Source: an uncultured Christensenellaceae bacterium (GTDB taxonomy: Bacteria; Bacillota; Clostridia; Christensenellales; Borkfalkiaceae). From it: DNA of 64,000 nt. Position 1 is the stretch's first letter, and every line of letters starts with the position of its first letter. Of this stretch, positions 1-9,468 are shown piece by piece. The notes below the pieces were generated by a model. That model was given only the letters and a program-made list of their open reading frames with translations. It searched no databases and was not told the origin of the DNA. The DNA is taken from contig CAJUOV010000001.1 in NCBI GenBank assembly GCA_910588695.1, forward strand, positions 124,001 to 188,000, in the 5' to 3' direction. The position numbers and the translations under genes were made by a program.

Positions 1-517
1 CGAGCAGGACGGTACCTATCCTTTGCCCGAAGCGCAGATGGACCGCTTTATGTTCAAGGTCAACGTGCCCAATCCCAGCCTCGAAGAGCTCATGCAGATC
101 GTCGAGCTGACGCAGAAAACCATGGCGGAGACAGCCGACTGCGTGTGCGATAAAAAACAACTTCTTGAAATGCGCGCGACGGCGAATCAGATTCCCGTTG
201 CGACCGAAGTGCTCAAATTTTCCATGGTGCTCGTCTCCGCGACCCATCCCGACAGCTCCTGCGCTTCGGAAGCGGCGAAGAAGTATATCAGAGTCGGCGC
301 ATCCCCCCGTGCGGGTCAGGCGCTTATCTCCGCGGCGAAAGTGCTTGCCCTCATCAACGGCAGATTCAACGTGTCTTATTCGGATATCAACCAACTTGCA
401 TATCCCGTGCTCCGTCACAGAATCAAACTCGGATTCGAGGCGATCGCCGAACGCATTTCGGCGGACGAGATCATTCGCATGATTCTCGACGAAGTCAATA
501 AAAAATACAGAGATTAA
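1..517 (+). CDS. MoxR-family AAA+ ATPase, C-terminal part (cut by window start)
   Basis: The reading frame is open to the window edge (first full codon at base 2), so only the last 171 residues are present. They begin within the conserved MoxR stretch EQDGTYPLPEAQMDRFMFK, which follows the AAA core, and continue through the helical lid domain (AGQALISAAKVLALINGR and the LRHRIKL segment). Walker A and B lie upstream of the window. MoxR ATPases are chaperone-like AAA+ proteins that usually act with VWA proteins. The next three genes (DUF58 and two VWA membrane proteins) are the classic partners, and the DUF58 gene follows within 8 bases, so one operon is likely. The TTG at 23 is an internal codon, not the start. 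Confidence 0.93.
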   Translation, partial: EQDGTYPLPEAQMDRFMFKVNVPNPSLEELMQIVELTQKTMAETADCVCDKKQLLEMRATANQIPVATEVLKFSMVLVSATHPDSSCASEAAKKYIRVGASPRAGQALISAAKVLALINGRFNVSYSDINQLAYPVLRHRIKLGFEAIAERISADEIIRMILDEVNKKYRD

Positions 518-525
518 CTTATTTG

Positions 526-1422
526 ATGAAAAATTCAATCCTCGACGATACCTTCTTTTCCAGATTAGAGGCGCTGTCGTTCAATCTAAAATCCAATCTC
601 TCGGGTTATTTCGGAGGAAAGCATCTCGTCAGCACATACGGACAGACGGTGGAGTTCTCCGATTACAGAGATTATCAGCTCGGCGATGATATCCGACGGA
701 TCGACTGGAACCTGTATAGCCGCTTTGAAAAGTATTTCATCAAACTTTTCACAGACGAGCGGCAGATGCAGGTTCAGATTTTTGTCGACTGTTCGGGTTC
801 GATGGGAAAGGTAAATCCCGTCAAAAAGTCTTACACAATGGCAGCCGCCGCAGCGTTAGGTTACCTTGCGATCCATAACATGGACAAGGTAACCTTTCAC
901 ACCATGCGGGGAAATGCCGCGGAGAATAAATTCGGTACGATTATCGGCAAAAGCGCCTTTTTCAGGGCGGTCAACGAACTTGAAAAACTCAAATTCGAGG
1001 GCGATACCGATTTGGAAGCGTGCATTACGGGCACCGACATCAGCGCAAGAAACGGATTGAGTGTAATCGTTTCCGATTTCTTTACCGAGAGCAACTGGAA
1101 AAAAGCAGTCGATTATCTTCTCTATAAAAAGAGACAGGTTCTGCTCGTGCAGATTCTGCTTCCCGAGGAGATCGATCCCGCCTACGACGGCAGAATCAAT
1201 TTGATCGACGCGGAGTCGGAGGATATTGCCGACGGCAGAAACATGAAATTAAAGGTCAACAAGGCGATGCGGAAAGCTTATTTGGAAGCGTTCGCCGATT
1301 TCAGAAACGACATTCACGAATTCTGCAAAAAGAGGGACGCGGGTTTTATATCGCTCAGCACTGCAACCCCGATCGAGAAAGTTTTGTTCGGCGAACTGTT
1401 TAACATAGGAATCATATCATGA
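526..1422 (+). CDS. DUF58 domain protein (MoxR-associated VWA-like)
   Basis: A soluble protein of 298 residues. It has the DUF58 signature around YRDYQLGDDIRRIDWNLYSR (residues about 46-65) followed by a VWA-like strand with a MIDAS-type DCSGSMG motif near residue 88. DUF58 proteins sit next to MoxR ATPases and are thought to be their VWA-type adaptors. Their biochemical role is not settled. ATG 526 is preferred over the TTG immediately before it (523); no strong ribosome binding site is visible, which suggests translational coupling to the MoxR gene. Its stop overlaps the next start as ATGA, again a sign of coupling. Confidence 0.9.
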   Translation: MKNSILDDTFFSRLEALSFNLKSNLSGYFGGKHLVSTYGQTVEFSDYRDYQLGDDIRRIDWNLYSRFEKYFIKLFTDERQMQVQIFVDCSGSMGKVNPVKKSYTMAAAAALGYLAIHNMDKVTFHTMRGNAAENKFGTIIGKSAFFRAVNELEKLKFEGDTDLEACITGTDISARNGLSVIVSDFFTESNWKKAVDYLLYKKRQVLLVQILLPEEIDPAYDGRINLIDAESEDIADGRNMKLKVNKAMRKAYLEAFADFRNDIHEFCKKRDAGFISLSTATPIEKVLFGELFNIGIIS

Positions 1423-3440
1423 CGTTACTCATTCCCCTCGGTTTATTGGGACTTCTGAGCATTATCGCGCTCATCGTCATCTACGTCCTGAAACCGAACT
1501 ACCAACATAAGGAAGTTTCCAGTACTTACATCTGGAAACTCAGCCTGAAATACCGTAAAAAACGTCTGCCCACCAGCAAACTGAGAAATATTTTTCTCAT
1601 CATCTGTCAGGTGCTGACGTTGTTTATCGGCGCATTCATCATGTCTCAACCGATCATTCGCAATGAAAACGGCGTTTTCGATACCGAAGTCGTTGCGGTG
1701 ATCGACGCTTCGGTCAGTATGCGGGCGGCGAAAAACGGCGAGACGCGTTTCGAAAGGGCGGTCGAGCAGGTGATCGATCTTTCCAACCGCACGATCGACG
1801 GAGGCGGATATGTTTCGATTGTGCTTTCCGACGGAAACGACAGCTTTTTGGTACGAAAAGCGGGGCTCGCTGCGCGCGATGAAGTGAATCAAAAACTGCG
1901 CGCTCTCATTGACGATAAATATAATCTCGGCTGTTCCTACGGAAAAACCGATCTCAACAATGCGGTCACGCTTTGCGAAGAGGTCGTTACCTCCAATCCT
2001 ACGGCGTCTGTCTATTTTTATACGGATACTGTTTACAGCTATATTCCCGAGGGAATCGAAGTGATCAACGTCGCCGAAGACGACGAATGGAACGTTGCGA
2101 TTCTGAATGCATATACGGTGTTCGAAGAGGGCTATTATACGTTCTTTGTGGAACTCGGTTGTTACGGCGGCATTGCAAAGACGGTTGATCTTCAAGTGAC
2201 CATCAACGATGCCAACGCGGAAGTGGATAAGGATACGGGCGAACTTAAAAAAGGACAGCGCGTCGACTATTCCGCCAACGTCTTGCTCAGAGACAACGCC
2301 GAGACGACGGTTGTATTCCGCAATCAGGAAATTACCGTACAGGATTACGAGAAAGATACGGAAAATATCGTGATCGTACCCATCGGAAAAGATTCGATCG
2401 GTCAGACCAACAAGACATGCGTATACAATTTCGACAGCGTGCATTTTTATCTCGACGAAGAGGACAGCCTTGACGCGGATAACAGTTTTTCGCTTTACGG
2501 CGGCAGGAAGCAGCCTCTGAAAATCCAGTATGCGACGACCAAAAGAAAGTCGTTCTTTACGGGCGCGTTCGGCGTTCTGCGCGATCTCTACGCCGACGTC
2601 TGGGATATCACGGTAACGGAAGTCGAACTCCCTCGGGAGGAAGATAAAGTCCGCACGATGGGGTACGATCTCTATGTCTTCGAGGGGTATACTCCTTCGC
2701 AGATGCCGCAAGACGGCGTGGTATATCTTTCGCATCCCGACAACATGCCGGTCGGGCTTGTAAAACTTGACGAACACGTTTATAACGATCCCATTTATTT
2801 CAGGCAGGAAGAGGAAAATTTGCTGCTCAAAAACACCGATGCTTCCAAAATCTGGTCGCGCAAGTGTACCCGTCTTTTGAATTACGACGAAAATGTTTAC
2901 CGTCCGCTTTGGAGCATGGAGGGGAATCCCGTTCTTTTATTGCAGGACGATGAGAAGACGAAGCTGATTGTATCTCTTTACGATATAGAATATTCGAATA
3001 TCGCGTTGCGGCAGGATTTCATTTATTTTCTCAATAATATCTTCGAGTGCTATCTCGCCCCCGTTGTGAGAGGGTATTCCTTTGAGGTGGGCGAAAACAT
3101 TACGGTGAACGCGCGCGGCAACAGCCTGACGGTATCCAACGCATCCGGTTCGGACGAGAGGGTAATCACGTCGCTGCCCTCCGCGATCAGACTCGATCGG
3201 CCTGACACCTACCGTTTTTCGCAGATCAACTGGTTCGGGAGCGCGCTCGCAGATACTTATATCTTTGTGAAGATTCCCTCTTCCGAAAGCAATATTTCCG
3301 CAACGGGAATCACGCTCAAAGCTATCTACCGCGAACAGGTCGACGAAGAAACCTACGACGATCTTCTTGTGTATCTTGCGGCGGCAATGCTTGCTTTAGT
3401 ATTTATCGAATGGTTCTTGCAGACGCAAGACGTATTATAA
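1419..3440 (+). CDS. BatA-like membrane protein with VWA domain
   Basis: 673 residues. The N-terminus has a membrane segment (residues 2-25), a basic loop with KPNYQHKEVSSTYIWKL typical of the BatA N-terminal domain, and a second membrane segment near 50-70. An extracytoplasmic VWA domain follows, with a MIDAS-like VIDASVSM motif (D-x-S-x-S, near residue 98). The C-terminus ends in one more hydrophobic helix (about 650-668). Such proteins occur with MoxR/DUF58 and are inferred to form an envelope complex. It is longer than typical BatA (about 330 residues): the middle 350 residues are an unassigned extracytoplasmic region. It overlaps the upstream DUF58 gene by 4 bases. Confidence 0.85.
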   Translation: MTLLIPLGLLGLLSIIALIVIYVLKPNYQHKEVSSTYIWKLSLKYRKKRLPTSKLRNIFLIICQVLTLFIGAFIMSQPIIRNENGVFDTEVVAVIDASVSMRAAKNGETRFERAVEQVIDLSNRTIDGGGYVSIVLSDGNDSFLVRKAGLAARDEVNQKLRALIDDKYNLGCSYGKTDLNNAVTLCEEVVTSNPTASVYFYTDTVYSYIPEGIEVINVAEDDEWNVAILNAYTVFEEGYYTFFVELGCYGGIAKTVDLQVTINDANAEVDKDTGELKKGQRVDYSANVLLRDNAETTVVFRNQEITVQDYEKDTENIVIVPIGKDSIGQTNKTCVYNFDSVHFYLDEEDSLDADNSFSLYGGRKQPLKIQYATTKRKSFFTGAFGVLRDLYADVWDITVTEVELPREEDKVRTMGYDLYVFEGYTPSQMPQDGVVYLSHPDNMPVGLVKLDEHVYNDPIYFRQEEENLLLKNTDASKIWSRKCTRLLNYDENVYRPLWSMEGNPVLLLQDDEKTKLIVSLYDIEYSNIALRQDFIYFLNNIFECYLAPVVRGYSFEVGENITVNARGNSLTVSNASGSDERVITSLPSAIRLDRPDTYRFSQINWFGSALADTYIFVKIPSSESNISATGITLKAIYREQVDEETYDDLLVYLAAAMLALVFIEWFLQTQDVL

Positions 3441-3459
3441 AAGGGAGGAAGAAGAGTCG

Positions 3460-6384
3460 ATGAGTATTGAATTTACTTATTGGTGGTTGCTTTTTCTGGC
3501 GATTCCCCTTATAGGGTTGTCGCTGATTCCCTATTTCAAAACGGCGAAAAAGTACAGAAGAACGCGAAACCGTATCCTGTCTCTCGTGTTGCACTGCGTG
3601 ACTATCGTGCTTGTGACGCTGGCGCTTTCGGGGATCACGTTCGTGCGCAGCGTTGCAAATCCCGCGAACGAACTCATTCTTGTCGTAGATCTTTCCAATA
3701 CGCAGGAGGAAGCGGCGGAGGACCGTGACGGCTTTATCAACGGTTTGCTGAAAGAGAGCGTTTATCAGGATTTTTCGGTGGGCGTGGTGACTTTCGGGTT
3801 GACGCAGGTCTATGCCGTGCCCATCACCTCCGACGCGGGTTCGGTGTACGCGGCATACAAACAAGCGGAACTTCCCGATACAAGCGCGACCGACATCGAA
3901 TCGGCGCTCGAATACGCGAGAACGCTTTTCAATCATCCCGAGTCGGGCAAAATCGTGCTTGTGACCGACGGAAAAGAGACGGACGGCAATATTGTCTCGT
4001 CCTCTGTGATCGCGGGGATCGTAGCGCAGGGAACAAAATTTGACGCGGTGTTCGTTTCGTCGGATTACAGCGATAAAGAATTTCAGATTTTAAGCATCGA
4101 TCTTCCCGACGTGCAGGTGACGGAAGATACGGAATGCACTCTTTCCCTCAATGTGCTTTCCAAAGATGCCGGCAAAGTGCGCATCAATCTCTATGATAAC
4201 GGCGAGCAGGTAAAGATCGGAAGCGGAGACGAAGCTACGCTCGAATATACTGTCGCGCTCAAAGAGGGCGAACAGGTGATTCCGCTTAAACACACCTTTA
4301 CAGGAGAGGGGATTCATGAGATCAAGGCGGAACTCGTTCCCGTTTCGGAGGGTTCGAGCGACGGCATGCAGATCAACAACGCATATTACACCTATGTAAA
4401 TATAGAAGTGTTCAATAAGGTGCTGATCTTCGAGTATTTCGAGGGGGATTCCGTTACGCTTATCGAAATGCTCCGCGACGGCAATATGCTCGGAGAAGAC
4501 GGACTTTACGAGGTAAGTCTTTTCAATCTGCAGAAGGATACGGTCGTCCGTTACACGGAGTCGGGCACCGAAGAGGGGATCGTTCCCGAAACGGTAGACG
4601 ATCTGCGGGCCTACGATCAGGTCATCATGAACAATATCGCGAACTCCGATTTGGTCAACAGGGCAATCCCGCTCGATAAACTGTTGTATTCCTATGTCTA
4701 TGAATACGGCGGGGGGATGCTCACGGTGGGAGGAAAAGATCCCGTTTCGGGGGAAGCGCACGCCTATAACCGCAGGGATATGTACGGAAAAGACTATCAG
4801 AAAATGCTTCCCGTGGAGGCGATTCAATACACTCCGCCGGCAGGCGTTATGATCGTCGTCGACGTTTCGGGTTCCATGGATACCGCCATGCAGGACGGAG
4901 AATCCCGTTTGTATTGGGCGAGAATCGGAGTGACCGCCGCATTGGATTCGCTGAGCGAAAGAGATAAGATCGGGATTATGACTCTCGGCTCGGACTATTC
5001 CGACATTCTGCCGCTGACGCCGCTGACGGACAGGAGCAAGATCGAAGCGGCGATCGGTAAAATCGATTCCGCAAACAGCGGTACCGTGTTTACTCCCTCT
5101 GTGGTTCACGCGGCAGAACAGCTCAGAGCCGCGCAAATGGAGAAAAACCACATCATCATTATTTCGGACGGCGAAATCGGCGAAGAGGAAGGAAATAAGT
5201 GCGCGGAATACGTCAGGCAGTGCCATGAGGACGAGAAACTCCACCTTACGGTATCCATCATGATCGTGGGCGGCGAGGGCGGTCCCGTTACTCAGAACAT
5301 TGTTGCCGCTTCGCGCGAAGAGGGATGGTTCGATAAGATCAAACCGGAAGAGCCCGGTTCGGGATATTATACGTTCCAGGGGAACGGAGACGAGATTTCT
5401 ACTGCGATGAAGCAGGACCTCAATTCCGAGGCGATCAAAGAGATCGTAATGAAGACGTTTCGTCCCATTGTCTACAACAGAACTTCGCAGATCGTTCAGG
5501 GGATCAAACTTGACGGCAACGCTGTCGACGTTTCGCTCGACGGGTTCTTCGGCGTCAAGAAAAAAAATCTCGAAAGCGTCGATCTCGTTCTGACGGGCGA
5601 ATATCAGGTTCCCGTTTATGCCCGTTGGAAGTACGGAAAGGGCAGCGTCGGCAGTTTCATGTGCGATTTGAGAAGCGACGGCTGGGCGAAAGACTTTGTT
5701 GCGAGCGATGTGGGCAGAAAGCTCGTATATAACATCATCAACGACCTCATGCCGCTCACCTCGATCCAACCGCAGGAGATCAACGCGATATTAGACAGTA
5801 AAAACTATACCAACCGTCTCAGCTGTCCCACTTCCCTTAACGAGGGCGAGTCTCTTCGCGGCGTGATGCGCACTCCGAAAGGAGAAACGGTTTCCCTCAA
5901 CGAAGCGGGGGAAGGAGCGGGATATAAGATCGTCCGTCCTCTGAACGAGTCAAACAAATACAGCGTCTGTGAATTTTTGGCGATGGACGGCGGCATTTAT
6001 ATTATCGAACTGCAGAAAATAAATGCGGAGGGGAACGTAATCGCTTCTGCCGTGTACTATAAAGAATTTTCGTACTCTGCGGAATTCGACATCGAATACG
6101 GCAAAACGGACGAAGAACTCAAAGGCGTATTGACGGGGCTTACGAACAAGAGCGAAGGCACGACTTTTGACAGTAGTGCCAAGCCGGAGCTGTTATTCAA
6201 AGATATGCTGACCGAACTGACCTTTGTATTCGATCCCCGCCTCATTCTGATGGTATTTGCATTGGCGCTGTTCCTGCTCGACATTGCGGTGCGCAAATTC
6301 AAATTTAAGTGGATCCACGAGATTGTGCGGGACAGAAAAGAGAAAAAACAGGGCGGAACCGATCCGAAAGGAGGAACGCAATGA
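3460..6384 (+). CDS. Large membrane protein with two VWA-like domains and an amidotransferase-like region
   Basis: 974 residues behind a strong GGGAGG ribosome binding site. Two N-terminal membrane helices (about 5-22 and 40-62) lead into a first VWA-like domain (VVDLSNTQ, near 75). A beta-rich region and a stretch resembling the glutamine-amidotransferase-like fold found in BatA-type proteins (about 320-460, without a visible catalytic Cys) follow, then a second, canonical VWA domain with VVDVSGSMD near 468. A C-terminal helix near 927-945 and a basic tail put the protein in the cytoplasmic membrane with most of its mass outside. It is the fourth member of the MoxR module. Fold assignments beyond the second VWA are inference. 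Its stop overlaps the next gene as ATGA. Confidence 0.85.
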   Translation: MSIEFTYWWLLFLAIPLIGLSLIPYFKTAKKYRRTRNRILSLVLHCVTIVLVTLALSGITFVRSVANPANELILVVDLSNTQEEAAEDRDGFINGLLKESVYQDFSVGVVTFGLTQVYAVPITSDAGSVYAAYKQAELPDTSATDIESALEYARTLFNHPESGKIVLVTDGKETDGNIVSSSVIAGIVAQGTKFDAVFVSSDYSDKEFQILSIDLPDVQVTEDTECTLSLNVLSKDAGKVRINLYDNGEQVKIGSGDEATLEYTVALKEGEQVIPLKHTFTGEGIHEIKAELVPVSEGSSDGMQINNAYYTYVNIEVFNKVLIFEYFEGDSVTLIEMLRDGNMLGEDGLYEVSLFNLQKDTVVRYTESGTEEGIVPETVDDLRAYDQVIMNNIANSDLVNRAIPLDKLLYSYVYEYGGGMLTVGGKDPVSGEAHAYNRRDMYGKDYQKMLPVEAIQYTPPAGVMIVVDVSGSMDTAMQDGESRLYWARIGVTAALDSLSERDKIGIMTLGSDYSDILPLTPLTDRSKIEAAIGKIDSANSGTVFTPSVVHAAEQLRAAQMEKNHIIIISDGEIGEEEGNKCAEYVRQCHEDEKLHLTVSIMIVGGEGGPVTQNIVAASREEGWFDKIKPEEPGSGYYTFQGNGDEISTAMKQDLNSEAIKEIVMKTFRPIVYNRTSQIVQGIKLDGNAVDVSLDGFFGVKKKNLESVDLVLTGEYQVPVYARWKYGKGSVGSFMCDLRSDGWAKDFVASDVGRKLVYNIINDLMPLTSIQPQEINAILDSKNYTNRLSCPTSLNEGESLRGVMRTPKGETVSLNEAGEGAGYKIVRPLNESNKYSVCEFLAMDGGIYIIELQKINAEGNVIASAVYYKEFSYSAEFDIEYGKTDEELKGVLTGLTNKSEGTTFDSSAKPELLFKDMLTELTFVFDPRLILMVFALALFLLDIAVRKFKFKWIHEIVRDRKEKKQGGTDPKGGTQ

Positions 6385-9272
6385 AGACATTCACCAAAAT
6401 AGCGGGAACGGTTGCGGCGGTCGTCTGCATTGCATTGCCGTTGACCTCATGCAAGAGCGGATCGGAACTCGAAAGCCCTACGGGATTTGTGCTCGATGAA
6501 AACTACAATCTCACATGGACGCCCGTAGAGAACGCGAGAAATTATCTTCTGGACATCAGAAACGTAGTGACGGGCGTAACGGAAGAGGCGTCGTCGCGGC
6601 GCGAATCTCTTGCACTCTCCTATCTTGCGGTCGGCGATTACGATATCCGCGTCAAAGCGGTCGGCGACGGTTCGCGGTTCCGCGATTCCGGCTGGTCCGC
6701 TGTAGTTTCTCTCGACAGAGCCTATGAATCGGGTTGTCAGTATCAGCTCATCAACAACGGTTCGGAATACGAGATCGCGTCGGCGAGCGCGCTCGCGACC
6801 CGGCTCGTCTTGGAGGACAGTTATCGCGGCAAGCCCGTCACGAGCATCGGCGATTACGCTTTTCGTAAGGCGAACAGCCTCGAAACGCTCGAACTCGGCA
6901 AAAACGTGACGAACATCGGCGAAAGCGCGTTTTACAGCTGCGCCAAGCTCAAATCCATCGAAATTCCCGATACAGTGACGCGCATCGGAAAATCGGCGTT
7001 CCAGTCGTGCGGTTTCGAAACGTTTACCGTGCCCGCAGGGATCACCGAGTTGGAAGATTCGGTATTCGCCTATTGCCGTTCTTTGAAGAAGGTCGATCTG
7101 AACAACGTGACCGAGATCGGTACCGCCGCGTTTGATAACTGCTCCGCATTCGAATCGTTTGTTTTCGGCGATAAAATCACCAAAATCGGAAACCGCGTGT
7201 TGTCCTCGGCGATCAATCTGAAAGAAGTGAGTTTCGGCAACGCGTTGGAGTCTGTGGGTGAAAGCGCGTTTTCGGCATGCACGGCGCTCGATACCGTTCA
7301 TTTCAGCTCTGCGGGAACCTTGAGAACGATCGGAGACAAAGCGTTTTTACAGTGCGCTTTTACTGCGCTCGATCTGCCGGAAGGGTTGGAGTCGATCGGA
7401 AATTTTGCGTTTATGTATAACGTGAAAATGGAATCGGTCGCGATTCCCGACAGTTTGACGAGAATCGGAGCAGACGCATTTTTTGCGACTAAGTTTTATA
7501 CCGATCAATTTAACGCCGACAATAATTTTATGTATGCCGACGATTGGCTGGTCGGATATTCGAGGGAAAAGGGAGAAGTCGTCAATCTGATGAACGAGCT
7601 CGGCGATGAGATATACGACGGAGATTACTGTCTGAGAGAGGGAGTGATCGGCATTGCGGATCAAACCTTTATAAATCAGAAGGCGCTCGCTTCCGTCATT
7701 CTTCCGAACGAGATCAAGTACGTCGGCGCATATGCGTTCGCCCGGTGCGAGGCGTTGCATACGTTCGATGCTGCCGACCGCAATTCCGCGCTCGAAGTTT
7801 TGGGCTACGGCGCATTTTACGATTGTAAAAATCTGCAGGGGATCAGCTTTAATATGAATGCGGATTCCAAATTCAAAGTGATCGATAGCTATGCGTTCTA
7901 TAATTGTAATACGATCAACTATTCGGGACAGAACAGTCTGATCCCGTCGAGCGTGGAACGCATCGGAACTTATGCGTTCTTCGGGACGGGGCTCTATTCC
8001 AATCCCGACGAGTACGGTGTGATCTATGCGGACAACTGGGCGATCGCATGCACGGGCGAATTCAAAGCGGGAGATACGCAAAATTCTGAAGCCAAAGAGA
8101 CGGTCCGCCTGAAAGACGGTACGAGAGGGATCGGCGATTACGCGTTTTATAACTGCAAGGCGCTCGTAACGGTTGAGAACAGTTCGCAAAGTTCTATGCA
8201 GAGGATCGGAAAAGGAGCGTTTTACGGCTGTGAAAAACTGCGCGGATTTGTGTTCAACGACAACGTGAGAACGGTTGCCGACTACGCGTTTTACGGTTGC
8301 AGCGATCTGAGAATCGAGTATCTGCCCGTAACGATCCGCTCCATAGGGCGTTCGGCGTTTTACGAATGCAAATCGCTCTCCGTTGTGGATATGTCCGATT
8401 CGCTCCGCCTCGAAAGCGTAGGGGATTTCGCATTCTACGGTTGCACCAATCTGACGAATGTCGTTTTTAACGATCTTGTGAGCGAGATCGGCGCGTATAC
8501 TTTTTACGGTTGCGAAAAATTGGAGTCGGTCACTATCCCCGCAAATATCAAGAAGATCGGGGCAAGCGCGTTCAGCCGTTGTACCGGACTGAAAAACCTG
8601 ATTCTCGAAGAGGGCGTGGAGGAGATCGGCGATTACGCATTCCGTTCGAACGTATCTTTGCAGGCGATCGTCTTGCCCGAAAGCGTGAAGAGAGTGGGCA
8701 ACAGCGCATTCTTGCAGTGCTTCAAGGTAACTTCGATCGACCTCGGCAGAGTAGAAGAGATCGGCGCTTACGCGTTTGCCGAAAATTTCGGGGTGAGCGA
8801 ACTTGTGATTCCCGACAGCGTGCGCGAGATCGAAGCCGGCGCGTTCTACTATCTGGGGAAAGACGCCGAGGACGAAAACGGGAACTCTTTGGGGGGCGCG
8901 CAATGCGTGATCATCGGCGGAAGCGTTTCCAATATCGGCACGCATGCTTTCTACGGATGCGACGGAACAACGTTTTTCGTGAGCGACGATAACCGCAACG
9001 TCGACTGGGGAATCGGCTGGAATTCTTCCCGCCGTCCCGTAGTGTGGAACGTTGCGCTTTCCCAAGACGGTAATTATGTTACGGGACTTACCGTAAAAGA
9101 GGATACGTTCGACTTTTACGAAGAGATCAATCTGCTGCGCGCGCCGTACAGAGCGGGTTATGCGTTTGCGGGCTGGTCGTTGAGTGAAAACGGCGAAATT
9201 GCCTATACTGTGTCGGACGTGGCGTCCGCGCCCGTGGGGACGGTGCTCTACGCCGTATATATTCAGTTATAA
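6381..9272 (+). CDS. LRR_5/BspA-like surface lipoprotein with FN3-like N-terminus
   Basis: 963 residues starting at ATG 6381, chosen because it follows GGAGG and gives a clear lipoprotein signal peptide with lipobox LTSC (Cys24). After the lipid anchor comes an FN3-like domain (about 33-105), then about 27 LRR_5 (BspA/Treponema type) units of the form IGxxAFxxC, and a C-terminal InlB/Listeria-Bacteroides-type segment (AGYAFAGWS). Such proteins are displayed on the cell surface and bind proteins or host surfaces; the ligand here is unknown. It overlaps the VWA gene by 4 bases, so it belongs to the MoxR module transcript. A shorter paralogue with the same FN3-LRR plan is at 55877-57682. Confidence 0.9.
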   Translation: MKTFTKIAGTVAAVVCIALPLTSCKSGSELESPTGFVLDENYNLTWTPVENARNYLLDIRNVVTGVTEEASSRRESLALSYLAVGDYDIRVKAVGDGSRFRDSGWSAVVSLDRAYESGCQYQLINNGSEYEIASASALATRLVLEDSYRGKPVTSIGDYAFRKANSLETLELGKNVTNIGESAFYSCAKLKSIEIPDTVTRIGKSAFQSCGFETFTVPAGITELEDSVFAYCRSLKKVDLNNVTEIGTAAFDNCSAFESFVFGDKITKIGNRVLSSAINLKEVSFGNALESVGESAFSACTALDTVHFSSAGTLRTIGDKAFLQCAFTALDLPEGLESIGNFAFMYNVKMESVAIPDSLTRIGADAFFATKFYTDQFNADNNFMYADDWLVGYSREKGEVVNLMNELGDEIYDGDYCLREGVIGIADQTFINQKALASVILPNEIKYVGAYAFARCEALHTFDAADRNSALEVLGYGAFYDCKNLQGISFNMNADSKFKVIDSYAFYNCNTINYSGQNSLIPSSVERIGTYAFFGTGLYSNPDEYGVIYADNWAIACTGEFKAGDTQNSEAKETVRLKDGTRGIGDYAFYNCKALVTVENSSQSSMQRIGKGAFYGCEKLRGFVFNDNVRTVADYAFYGCSDLRIEYLPVTIRSIGRSAFYECKSLSVVDMSDSLRLESVGDFAFYGCTNLTNVVFNDLVSEIGAYTFYGCEKLESVTIPANIKKIGASAFSRCTGLKNLILEEGVEEIGDYAFRSNVSLQAIVLPESVKRVGNSAFLQCFKVTSIDLGRVEEIGAYAFAENFGVSELVIPDSVREIEAGAFYYLGKDAEDENGNSLGGAQCVIIGGSVSNIGTHAFYGCDGTTFFVSDDNRNVDWGIGWNSSRRPVVWNVALSQDGNYVTGLTVKEDTFDFYEEINLLRAPYRAGYAFAGWSLSENGEIAYTVSDVASAPVGTVLYAVYIQL

Positions 9273-9387
9273 AAATGTGATTATTCATGCAATTTCTTGA
9301 ATAATTCGTAAAAACTGTTATAAACAACTCTTTTTGTGATTGTTTTGTTAAATTTAGGATTTGTTATTTTATTGCAGTTTGTTTTAT

Positions 9388-9417
9388 TTGACAGAGCGTG
9401 ACAAAATAAAGTATAAT
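9388..9417 (+). promoter_or_regulatory. Sigma-A promoter of the lactocepin/Opp operon
   Basis: Perfect consensus -35 TTGACA (9388-9393) and -10 TATAAT (9412-9417) separated by 18 bases, preceded by AT-rich sequence. It lies in the only long gap (9273-9468) between the MoxR module and the next gene, 51 bases upstream of that gene's start. It probably drives the ten genes up to the terminator at 32008. The rest of the gap shows only a weak inverted repeat (9280-9305). Confidence 0.85.
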
Positions 9418-9468
9418 GATAGACTACAAGGGATAATAGGAACTTATCATTTCATAAGGAGAAAAGAA

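Noticed and set aside
23..517. TTG at 23 as the start of a short 164-residue gene
   Set aside because: The frame is open upstream and already encodes the conserved MoxR stretch, so the gene begins before the window.
6700..9000. Periodic sequence similarity in the LRR genes that could look like a CRISPR or satellite repeat
   Set aside because: The period comes from about 23-residue LRR_5 units at protein level; the DNA copies are diverged and coding.
9280..9305. Inverted repeat ATTATTCA/TGAATAAT after the first LRR lipoprotein gene
   Set aside because: Only 8 AT pairs with a 10-base loop and no adjacent T-run, so it is too weak to call a terminator.
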